DNA from: Methylobacterium sp. CB376
Lineage (GTDB): Bacteria > Pseudomonadota > Alphaproteobacteria > Rhizobiales > Beijerinckiaceae
DNA: 64,000 nucleotides
Reading direction: 5' to 3'
Assembly (NCBI RefSeq): GCF_029714205.1
Contig: NZ_CP121648.1
Location: forward strand, 6,078,501 to 6,142,500
Notes under the pieces: generated by a model
What the model saw: only the letters and a program-made list of their open reading frames with translations
Databases searched by the model: none
What the model was told of the DNA's origin: nothing
Part shown: piece after piece, positions 1-6,790 of the stretch
Layout of the letters: each line of letters starts with the position of its first letter
How positions within the stretch are numbered: position 1 is the stretch's first letter
Translations under genes and position numbers: made by a program

Positions 1-444
1 CGTCTCGGCGGGCAGGTTGCCCGAGCCGACAAGCCAGTTGGCCACACGGGTCGGGCCGCCGTTGTAGGCGGCGGCAGCGAGGCCAAGGTTGCCGAACCGC
101 TTGCGCAGATCGGCCAGGAGATGCGCCGCGTGCGGGATGGCCTGCTCCGGGTCAAAGGGGTCAGAGAGGCCGCGCTCGCGCGAGGTGCCGGGCATGAACT
201 GCGCCACACCCTGCGCCCCGGCGGAACTAGTGGCGCCAACCCGGAAGCCGCTCTCTCTCCAGATCAGGCGCGTGAGAAAGGGCACCGGCAGCCCTCTGGC
301 CCTGGCGGAGCTCTCGATGATCCGGCAGAGCGCCTGCCCGACCGTCTCCATCGTGGCCGTACTCGGAGCGGATTGCACTGGTGCCGCGACCAGCGAGGCC
401 CCGATCACGCCGGCCAGAAGTACGCGCGCAAGCTTCTCGATCAC
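1..444 (-). CDS. Lytic transglycosylase (SLT domain), 3' end cut by window edge
   Basis: This periplasmic murein hydrolase cleaves the glycan between MurNAc and GlcNAc. The chosen GTG start gives a clear signal peptide (VIEKLARVLLAGVIGASLVA). It is followed by the SLT motifs: the catalytic glutamate in IWRESGFR, then SSAGAQGVAQFMPGT, and the AAAYNGGPTRVANW block near the window edge. An in-frame ATG at 528 would add 28 residues but bury the signal peptide, so 444 is preferred. The C-terminus lies outside the window. Such genes are often housekeeping or part of conjugation and secretion loci; the visible neighbours do not decide which. Confidence 0.85.
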   Translation of the reverse strand, partial: MIEKLARVLLAGVIGASLVAAPVQSAPSTATMETVGQALCRIIESSARARGLPVPFLTRLIWRESGFRVGATSSAGAQGVAQFMPGTSRERGLSDPFDPEQAIPHAAHLLADLRKRFGNLGLAAAAYNGGPTRVANWLVGSGNLPAET

Positions 445-704
445 GCAGCCGGTTCTAGCTGCTGCAGGCCGGAGTTCAACATCGAACCCGACGCCTGAGG
501 CGATGCGATACCTGGCCCCTGCGATCATCAGAACACCGGCAGAGGGCCCGCTGCCAGTGGATCATGCTCGCCTGCGCACATGGGAGTAGAGCCGAGCAGA
601 TCGCCGGAACATCGGACGAAGCACCACTCCCCCGAGCCCAGCGGCATGATCCCCACCAGAGCTGCCGCGTTGAAGATTGAGGTGCCGGCCGGAGAAACGC
701 CGTG

Positions 705-1113
705 ATGCGGTCTGTCGTTTTCGCCATCGCCACGCTCGTGGTGGTTTCCCTTCCTGTCGCGGGTCAGCCGGCGCAGCGCCTAGAGCGTGTTACGGACTTG
801 GACCTAAGTGCTAGTGATTGCTCACCAATTCAATGGGACGCTGCGCAGAAAGTTCGTTGCTGGTCAATGGTCTAGCGTCGGTGCGTAACACGCTCTAGGA
901 ACAGAGAAGGCCGAGATCATCATCGAGACCGTCGCGCGCGGTCTCGACGGAATCAGAGTTCTTTATCGCGACACAGCCTGGACGATGAGGCTGATCTCGA
1001 AGTGGCCGCCCTTGGAGGCGCCACGGGCTTGGCGTTTCAGCGTGTGGGCGAGGACGTTGAGGATCATGGGCCGGCTCCGGAGCGGAGCGGCAAGCTGGTC
1101 GTGGTGTGCCTAA
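705..1113 (+). pseudogene. Small exported protein gene interrupted by a MITE
   Basis: An ATG with a GGAGAAAC ribosome site opens a signal-peptide reading frame (MRSVVFAIATLVVVSLPVAG). At codon 26 it meets the inserted element at 781-897. If the element and one TA copy are removed, the frame continues through CTA GGA ACA GAG AAG and on (EKAEIIIETVARGLDGIRVL) to a TAA at 1111. The interruption is seen directly; the rest is inference. The last 20 or so codons lie in a region repeated at 30.8 kb and may not be native. The function of the intact protein is not recognised. Confidence 0.6.
781..897. mobile_element. MITE with 14-bp perfect inverted ends and TA target duplication
   Basis: The ends read TAGAGCGTGTTACG on the left and CGTAACACGCTCTA on the right, and are perfect inverted complements. 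About 85 bp lie between them with no reading frame. TA at both borders fits the TA target choice of IS630/Tc1-mariner-type transposases, which could mobilise it in trans. Precise removal restores the surrounding reading frame, which supports a recent insertion. Confidence 0.75.
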
Positions 1114-1150
1114 CGACCGGTGAACGCGGACCCATCCGCGTTTGCGACAC
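1055..1150. repeat. Phage-like segment repeated at 30798-30890
   Basis: About 95 bp resemble 30798-30890 closely, including GTTGAGGATCAT, GGCCGGCTCCGG, GCGGCAAGCTGG, a shared TGCCTAACG and a shared GTGAAC start with CGCGTTTGCGACA after it. In both copies an upstream frame ends at the same TAA and a second frame opens at the GTG. The two sites look like fragments of the same prophage-type gene junction, now about 30 kb apart. Confidence 0.6.
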
Positions 1151-1398
1151 GCCCCCCCGCCGACGACGTCGAGGCAACGTGGGGCGCAGCGGTCAGCGCG
1201 ATGCGCTCCCGGTTGCTCGGCCTGCCCGCGAAGGCCGCCTCACGGGCCGTCACGATGAGGACCGCGGCCGAGGTCGCCGCCCTCATCCGGGCCGAGATGA
1301 TCGACATCCTCGCCGAGCTGGACGGGGTCGAGGTCACCGTCATGTCACCGATCCGGCCGACCGCCCCGGACGGGGACGACGCGGCCGGCGACGAGTAG
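1120..1398 (+). CDS. Phage terminase small subunit-like protein (possible remnant)
   Basis: The 92-residue product starts at a GTG. Its central part (AVSAMRSRLLGLPAKAASRA) followed by an AEVAALIRAEMIDILAEL helix resembles the C-terminal half of Nu1-type phage DNA-packaging proteins, where a short helical stretch precedes the dimerisation or large-subunit contact region. No winged-helix DNA-binding N-terminus is present, and no large terminase subunit follows. It is therefore best read as a truncated prophage gene. Family assignment rests on recalled motif similarity, so confidence is moderate. Confidence 0.5.
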   Translation: MNADPSAFATRPPADDVEATWGAAVSAMRSRLLGLPAKAASRAVTMRTAAEVAALIRAEMIDILAELDGVEVTVMSPIRPTAPDGDDAAGDE

Positions 1399-1406
1399 GC
1401 GCGTCG

Positions 1407-1838
1407 CTACCCCGCCGTCCTGGCCTTGCCGCCGCGGCCCTGGCCGAGGCCGCTCGCCTTGGCGAGTTCGGAGCGCTTCGCGGCGTAGTTCGCCGCCACC
1501 ATCGGGTAGTCGGGCGGCAGGCCCCACTTGCGGCGATACTCATCCGGGGTCAGGCCGCGCGTGCCAAGGTGCCGCTTCAGGGACTTGTACTGCCGACCGT
1601 CCTCCAGGCTGACGATGTAGTCCGGCGTGACCGTCTTCTTGATCGGCATTAGGGGGGTCAGCGGCGCGGGCTCCTCGGCCGGCGGCGCGGAGAGCTGGTT
1701 CAGCGCGTCGTGCACGGAGGCGATCAGCCCTGGCAGGTCGCCCACCGGGGTCGCGTTCTTCGACACGTACGCGGCGATGATTGCAGCGGTCAGTTCGACC
1801 GTGTCAGTCTCGGGGGCGTTTTCTCTCATCTCGGCCAT
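1407..1838 (-). CDS. MucR/Ros family transcriptional regulator
   Basis: The 143-residue product has the MucR layout: a helical N-terminus (ELTAAIIAAYVSKNATPVGDLPGLI), a proline-rich linker, and a C-terminal DNA-binding fold with YIVSLEDGRQYKSLKRHL followed by GLTPDEYRRKWGLPPDYPMV. MucR/Ros proteins are pleiotropic regulators of surface polysaccharide, motility and symbiosis or virulence genes in alphaproteobacteria, and bind AT-rich DNA. The position that carries the first zinc-ligand Cys in Ros (VCLEC) is Ser here, and the second is Asp. Known Mesorhizobium homologues fold without zinc, so it can still be functional. A second MucR gene lies upstream on the same strand. Confidence 0.9.
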   Translation of the reverse strand: MAEMRENAPETDTVELTAAIIAAYVSKNATPVGDLPGLIASVHDALNQLSAPPAEEPAPLTPLMPIKKTVTPDYIVSLEDGRQYKSLKRHLGTRGLTPDEYRRKWGLPPDYPMVAANYAAKRSELAKASGLGQGRGGKARTAG

Positions 1839-2077
1839 CTTTCGCCATCTTTGTTACAGCTTCGAATGACATGAAGCGGCGCTGGATCGGCAATTGAGCT
1901 GGCAAAGTCAAGCAGAAACGGCAATTGTTGCCTCACGATTACGGCATGTAGCCGCTATGTTCTGTCCCTATCTTTGGACTTGTTTTGGTATGTGGAGAGG
2001 CGGGCGGCCAGCACTCGGCCGCCCGCCTCCTCCCGTGCTCGCGTGAGCGGGCGGAGCGGGCGTATGAGGTGCACGAA

Positions 2078-2548
2078 CTACTTGGGCTTACCCTTTGCGC
2101 CTCCTCGACGGAGGGCCCCGAGGCCCATGCTCTTGGCAAGTTCGGAGCGCTGGGCCGCGTAGTTTGGCGCCACCATAGGGTAGTCCCGCGGCAAGCCATA
2201 CATCTGCCGATACTCATCAGGCGTCAGACCGTTCTTGGTGAGATGCCGCTTCATGGACTTGTACGGCTTCGCATCGATGAAGCTGATCAGAGCGTCCGGC
2301 GTGATCGACTTGCGGATCTGGGTCGGGGTGGCCTTCGGCTTCTCCTCGGCCGGAGGCGCGGCAGACTTTCCGAGATCACCCAGAGTTGCGCCGACGGCAG
2401 CGATCAGGCTCGGCAGATCGTCTGGTCGAACCATGTTATTTGAGACGTAAGCTGCCACAATATCGGCAACCAATTTTATGGATACTGCGTCAGAAGAAAC
2501 GGCGTTTCCGTCGTTGACGTTCGTGTTATTATCTTGACCTGCTTGCAC
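2078..2548 (-). CDS. Second MucR/Ros family regulator
   Basis: This paralogue has the same architecture as its neighbour, with VADIVAAYVSNNMVRPDDLPSL, a linker, and LISFIDAKPYKSMKRHL plus GLTPDEYRQMYGLPRDYPMV. The GTG at 2548 is chosen because a GGAGGA ribosome site lies 5 bp upstream; an ATG further up would add 19 unlikely residues. Both zinc-ligand Cys positions are non-Cys (Ser and Asp region). The two genes are separated by about 240 bp and are diverged from each other, so this is an old duplication or independent acquisition rather than a recent tandem copy. Confidence 0.88.
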   Translation of the reverse strand: MQAGQDNNTNVNDGNAVSSDAVSIKLVADIVAAYVSNNMVRPDDLPSLIAAVGATLGDLGKSAAPPAEEKPKATPTQIRKSITPDALISFIDAKPYKSMKRHLTKNGLTPDEYRQMYGLPRDYPMVAPNYAAQRSELAKSMGLGALRRGGAKGKPK

Positions 2549-2662
2549 TAGAGTCCTCCAAGATGAGATCATAATCTTTAATAAATTCATTTCAGGCCAA
2601 GTCAATACCTTACTCGGGCGCGCCTATAAGAGATTAGTTCTAGATGGGAGACCATTCGCAAC

Positions 2663-3463
2663 ATGGGCGATCAGGAGGTGACTGACGAGAGCCTGCGATT
2701 TCGGATCGGCGTCGACGACCAGTTCTCGGCGCCGCTCGCGAAGCTCCAGGGCGCGCTCATGCGCATCGCCAAGGACGACTCCGTCCATTCGTTCAAGCAG
2801 GACTGGACCGAGGTCGGTCGCGCCGTCGAGAAGGTCGGCGGCGTTCCAGGGGCCGGCGCGAGGCGGAGACAGCGGCGGCTCCGCGCCTACCCTGGGCGGC
2901 GCTCTCACGCGGCTCCGGCGCAATGCAGGCATCGGCGGCTGGTGGACGGCGGAGCATCACCAGCACGCCGTCTACGTGCTGGTGAAGGGCGGCTCTCGGA
3001 GCTGGGCACGAAGGCCCTGGTGGCGCGCTGGTCGGCCGTGGAGGCCCGCAGCGGCCCAACCTCGGTGCACCCGCGCTCGGGGGCGTTCGGGATCGCGCAG
3101 TTCAGGTCCAAGTCGGGCGGCTACTCGCGGCTGCGCGACGACGAGGTCGTGAACGACTTCAAGAGCGGGCCGCCCGGCCGCGCCGCGGCGCGCCGCATCG
3201 GCGACGAGATGATGGGCCGGCACTGCAACGCGGCCGGGGCCTCGGCCGGCTCCGGCACGGGCCACCTGTACATCACCATGCACGGCTCCCCGACCGGGAC
3301 GCGCGGCGATCGCCTCGACCAGGGCGAGCAGGTCGTGCACGGCGGCCTAGTATGCAGCTGCTGGGTTGGCGGTACTGCTCATCGGGGCTCCTCTCGCCAG
3401 CCGGGAACGGTGGCCACCTGCATGGAGAACGGCCCGGCGGTTTCGACGAACCGGACGCGGTGA
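2663..3463 (+). pseudogene. Remnant of phage tail tape-measure/muramidase protein
   Basis: The first 60 residues (LRFRIGVDDQFSAPLAKLQG and following) look like the start of a phage tail tape-measure protein. After a low-complexity, frame-disturbed stretch, residues around 115-150 (TKALVARWSAVEARSGPTSV, then SGAFGIAQF) match the muramidase-like domain found near the end of some phage tail proteins. A full tape-measure protein is several hundred residues longer, so a large internal deletion plus frameshifts are inferred. The remainder to 3463 carries no recognisable domain. It belongs with the terminase-like fragment at 1120-1398 as prophage debris. Confidence 0.5.
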
Positions 3464-3590
3464 GACCCTCGGCTTGGTAGTCGAGGAACAGCAGCCTTCT
3501 CTTCAGGTAGCGGCTGAGTGCGCCGGTGGCACCGCGGTTGCGCAACGGTGAGGAGGCCGACGCCCCTATCTCGAAACGAGGTAGAAACAC

Positions 3591-3902
3591 ATGCAAGAGC
3601 GCCGAAATGCTCCGCGCGATCGGACCTTCCTGGGGGGGAGTATCGCCTTCAACGATCTTACCGTCGACTGCCTGATCCCGAACAGGTCTCGCGATGGTGC
3701 AAAGCTGATCGTGAATGGGACGCTCTTTCTCCCGCGCGAGTTCGATCTGACGTTCAAGCGAGAGAAGCGGACGCGGCGCGTCCGCCTGACATGGCGACGG
3801 CGCGACGAGGCCGGGGTGGCTTTCACGGCGCCCGCGCGCGAACCGCGCATCATCGCCGTCGACGCAAACGGCTACATCGTTCCGCCTGCAGCCATCGACT
3901 GA
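3591..3902 (+). CDS. PilZ domain protein
   Basis: The 103-residue single-domain protein has the PilZ signature: an RRNAPR element at residues 4-9 (the RxxxR c-di-GMP contact), then NRSRDGAKL (the D/NxSxxG-type second motif), an RRVRLTWRRRDEAGVAF strand pair, and a short C-terminal tail. PilZ proteins bind cyclic di-GMP and transmit it to motility, polysaccharide or secretion targets. The gene stands alone between prophage debris and a transporter gene, so its target cannot be inferred. Confidence 0.8.
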   Translation: MQERRNAPRDRTFLGGSIAFNDLTVDCLIPNRSRDGAKLIVNGTLFLPREFDLTFKREKRTRRVRLTWRRRDEAGVAFTAPAREPRIIAVDANGYIVPPAAID

Positions 3903-3910
3903 CAGGTCGG

Positions 3911-4075
3911 TCATGCAGCGTCCCCACCGCGAGCCGCAGCCTCAAGCTCGGCGAGGCTGAGGGCGCGCAGGGTGGCCGCCGCCACGAAGTCGAGGATGGC
4001 GACGCCCTCGGGCGTGTCGGGCACCGTCGCCAGCACCTCGACGTCGGAGGCGGTCGCGCAGATCCCGAGGCGCAC
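3911..4075 (-). CDS. Short hypothetical protein
   Basis: A GTG-initiated frame of 54 residues (VRLGICATASDVEVLATVPD, then TPEGVAILDFVAAATLRALS) begins where the CorA-type gene ends, with the GTG at 4075 touching its last codons. Codon usage and an acidic, Ala-rich helical C-terminus make it plausible, but it is not recognised. It could also be the tail of a larger gene lost by rearrangement. Confidence 0.3.
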   Translation of the reverse strand: MRLGICATASDVEVLATVPDTPEGVAILDFVAAATLRALSLAELEAAARGGDAA

Positions 4076-5145
4076 TACTCACGCGGCGCACGAATGCCCA
4101 GAACCCGGATGGCGCCATACGCGAGTACGGCCGACAGCAGCGCCAACCCAATCACGATCCAGGAGCCGTGCTCGTTTTCAGCAAACGGCAGACCCTTGGT
4201 GTTGATGCCGAATACCCCTGTGATCAGCGTCGGAGGAAGGAACAACGCCGTCAGGATCGACAGGGTGTAAAGTTGCCGGTTCGACTGCTCCGCCAGGCGA
4301 GCCGACAACTCCTCCTGCAGCAGGCGGCTCCGCTCCGCGATCAGGTTCATATCACGGTCGAGGGCGTCGAGCCGCTGCGCGATCCGGGCGGCCGTCATGA
4401 CGGCGAGATCGGGCAGCTGTTCAGTGTTGCCATCCTCCTCCAACCGATGGAACACCGCGCGCAGGCCGAGCAGTTGCCGGTGCAGGCGCACGGCGTCTCG
4501 GCGTATGGGGCCAAGCCGTCGACGGTCGCCCCGCACGCGCTCCTCGAGGATGTGGTCCTCGATCGCGTCCACCTCGTCCGCGAGCTTGGATCCCGAGGCG
4601 GCGATCGAGGCAATCACGTACCCGATCAGTCGCTCGAGCAGGAGGATCGGTGAAGCGAACCGTGCGCCCTCCGTCGCAGCGGCGCGGGCGGCATCCGGGC
4701 TCTCCACCCGTTCACGCCGGCCGCTGACCAGCAGGCGCGGGCCGAGGACGAAGTGCAGCCGGCCGGTGGCCCCATCTGCGCCCGCGTCAGCCTCGCTCTC
4801 CTCGTCCCGGGTGAGGTCAGCGACCACACCGCCGATGTGATTACCCTCGACGGTCACGCGCTGGTGCTCGTCGGTGCTGAAGACGCAGGTCGCGAGCCGT
4901 GGCGGACCGAGTTGCCCATCCCTGAATACCGCGTCGAGGTGGGCCGTGGTGAGATCGAAGTGGAGCCAGAGGAAGCCCTGCCCGAAACCACCGAGGTCTG
5001 AGAGGTCCTCTTGGGGGTCAACGAGGTGACCACGTCCCGCCTCGTCGAAGCGCATGGCCCAGAGCAGACCATTCAGGAGAGACTCCCCTCGAGCGGATCC
5101 GACCGAGCTGGCCTCGGCATGGGACGGCGATGTGAACCGGCTCAT
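4075..5145 (-). CDS. CorA/ZntB family divalent cation transporter
   Basis: The product of about 356 residues matches the 2-TM-GxN family: a large cytoplasmic N-terminal domain (LWLHFDLTTAHLDAVF), a long stalk helix (RDMNLIAERSRLLQEELSAR), TM1 ending in the signature TGVFGINTKGLPF near residue 313, then TM2 (SWIVIGLALLSAVLAYGAIR) and a short basic tail. The GIN variant and the following GLP are seen in the ZntB branch, which moves Zn2+ rather than Mg2+. The substrate is therefore uncertain. The start at MSRFTSPSH is chosen because the 21 upstream residues are Arg-rich and unlike the family. It appears monocistronic. Confidence 0.87.
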   Translation of the reverse strand: MSRFTSPSHAEASSVGSARGESLLNGLLWAMRFDEAGRGHLVDPQEDLSDLGGFGQGFLWLHFDLTTAHLDAVFRDGQLGPPRLATCVFSTDEHQRVTVEGNHIGGVVADLTRDEESEADAGADGATGRLHFVLGPRLLVSGRRERVESPDAARAAATEGARFASPILLLERLIGYVIASIAASGSKLADEVDAIEDHILEERVRGDRRRLGPIRRDAVRLHRQLLGLRAVFHRLEEDGNTEQLPDLAVMTAARIAQRLDALDRDMNLIAERSRLLQEELSARLAEQSNRQLYTLSILTALFLPPTLITGVFGINTKGLPFAENEHGSWIVIGLALLSAVLAYGAIRVLGIRAPRE

Positions 5146-5310
5146 CACAACTGGCCTCGATCTAGGAGGGCCACGATACCCTTTCCAGCGACGCCGAACG
5201 CTCCGCACTTCTGCCTCAACTGACGACTCGCGAGCTGCGGGTTAGGCGCACCCGTGGATCCTCCGGTCGTATTCTGGCCGGTGCAGGCCGGGTGTGCTGA
5301 CGTACCAGAG

Positions 5311-5604
5311 TTAGATGGCCGAGGTGTTGACCCTGCCGAACCGCTGTCGAAGTCGGATCACGCGGCGCGCGCGGTCCCAAATCACCACGGCAGAGTTGGC
5401 GGTGAAGGCGCGCGCCTTGAACATCGCCTCAACGTTATCTTGTGCGTCTATTAGCTCAACGCCGGTAATGTGATTGTCCATGTTCATCAAGTACGCTCGA
5501 TAATCGAGCGTAGGATTTTCATTCTCGTCGCATGATCGCGAGCAAGCGCAACGACATGTCATTTGATGCCCCGCCTCGTTGGGCGAGAGATTCCGGTCTC
5601 TCAT
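5311..5604 (-). CDS. Small conserved-type hypothetical protein
   Basis: The C-terminal 60 residues (YRAYLMNMDNHITGVELIDA and following, ending VVIWDRARRVIRL) fit a small family common in Methylobacterium-type genomes: a YRAY strand, an acidic loop, an amphipathic helix (NVEAMFKARAFT) and a WxxxR strand. No function is known. The first 30 residues, including a Cys cluster, do not fit the family, so the true start may be near 5500. A 21-bp perfect palindrome at 5492-5512 overlaps the beginning of the conserved part. Confidence 0.5.
   Translation of the reverse strand: MRDRNLSPNEAGHQMTCRCACSRSCDENENPTLDYRAYLMNMDNHITGVELIDAQDNVEAMFKARAFTANSAVVIWDRARRVIRLRQRFGRVNTSAI
5492..5512. promoter_or_regulatory. 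21-bp perfect palindrome at start of small gene
   Basis: TACGCTCGAT and ATCGAGCGTA flank a single central A, giving ten perfect base pairs per arm. It overlaps the likely translation start region of the small minus-strand gene. It could be a repressor operator or an RNA hairpin that occludes the start. Which one applies cannot be told from sequence alone. Confidence 0.4.
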
Positions 5605-5719
5605 TGCTAGGCTTGACTTCGATCATATTGGTATCAAGCAGTTTTTTACAATTCCAGTGTTTGTTGCTGTGCAACATGAAAGCAAGCGCTGCCAATTGAG
5701 AGGCGCCCAAAAGGACCCA

Positions 5720-5995
5720 CTATCGGGGCTCCTCATGCCAGCCAGCGAGGCCGGTCCATGCTTCGACGAGGGTCGCGGTACGGGCCTCGGCCCTGGCAGG
5801 GTCGAGCGCCCGGAACCAGTCGAGGACGAGGCGGAGCGCGTCCGGGCCCGCGGCTTCGGCGAGGGAAAGGCGCCGGTGGCGAACAGGAGCCCCGCAGGCG
5901 GCCTTGGCGAATCCAGAGGCGGGGGGGGCCTCGGCAGCTTGCCGAAGGGCGCTGCCGGCCCGTGCATAGGCCACGACGGGGTTCTGGGACGGCAA
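5720..5995 (-). CDS. Hypothetical small protein
   Basis: A 91-residue frame (from a TTG) with normal high-GC coding bias contains a helical Ala-rich segment and a C-terminal RLVLDWFRALDPARAEARTA helix ending in WHEEPR. The frame remains open upstream of the TTG, so the start is uncertain. It lies 60 bp downstream of the small gene at 6055-6264 on the same strand and may be co-transcribed. No family is recognised. Confidence 0.35.
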   Translation of the reverse strand: MPSQNPVVAYARAGSALRQAAEAPPASGFAKAACGAPVRHRRLSLAEAAGPDALRLVLDWFRALDPARAEARTATLVEAWTGLAGWHEEPR

Positions 5996-6054
5996 GCCCC
6001 CAAGGGCTAACCTTCCGCCGAGCGTTCGCGCGTCTGGACGCGGCGGCCGAGCTG

Positions 6055-6264
6055 TCAGGCCGGATCCCAGTCCGGTTGATCGGCCGCGAGTGAAGTCGAG
6101 AAGGCCGCCAGCGGCATCGGCTCGCCGCCCGGCGGGGCGATGAAGACCTGAGTAACGCCCTCGCGATCGAGGACACGCCCGCTCTCCAGCGCGGCTTCGG
6201 CAGTTTCGCGTCCGACCGAGAGCGGGCCGGCCGCGGTCTGGATCGTGACCGTGAACGTGTTCAC
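6055..6264 (-). CDS. Small conserved-type hypothetical protein
   Basis: The GTG-initiated 69-residue product (VNTFTVTIQTAAGPLSVGRE, then TAEAALESGRVLDREGVTQV) has a beta-helix-beta look, with a PPGGEPMPL turn and an acidic C-terminus. Short proteins of this type are common in Methylobacterium-type genomes and have no assigned function. The 40 residues encoded upstream are Arg/Cys-rich and unlike the rest, so the GTG is preferred over the upstream ATG. Confidence 0.5.
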   Translation of the reverse strand: MNTFTVTIQTAAGPLSVGRETAEAALESGRVLDREGVTQVFIAPPGGEPMPLAAFSTSLAADQPDWDPA

Positions 6265-6790
6265 CGAACCTTGGACACAGAAACGCTGTCGTGACAGACG
6301 GCGGATTGAGTGCCCCGTTCCGCGGTACGCTGTGCGTCGGCCGCTACGGCATCGCTGTGCCAGGGTGAGGCCGCTGGTTTTCATTGTCTGGAGCCGTCCA
6401 TGATGAGGTTAGGATCAAGGGGTCAGTAGGGCTGGAGCACGACAACGACCAACTTGCCCATATGAGTGCATCAAATCAGCCGTCCTGCCATTAAACTTCA
6501 AGCTTTCATTGGATTGTGAGCAGCGAAGCTGAAGCCCAGGGAGGAAGGCTCCCGAGTGGACGGTTTAGCCAACGACTTAGATGCGCCAGTTCCGGACCTT
6601 CGATTAGGGCGGCCGGAACGGCGGCTCAATACCCAACACCGGACCTTCCGGGGTCTCGCGGATCGAATCTCAGCACCAAGCCGGCATATGGGTCCAGCCC
6701 TCAAGCCTGATTTCTCGCAATTCAAGAATTCTGATGCGTCGTGACATGGCCGTTCGTCTGTGAGTTGGGCGCAGCCTCTCCTTTCGCATT
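6265..6790. other. Non-coding stretch
   Basis: No frame with coding character was seen on either strand. The AT content is higher than in the neighbouring genes. No hairpin, tandem repeat or recognisable promoter stands out. Confidence 0.5.
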
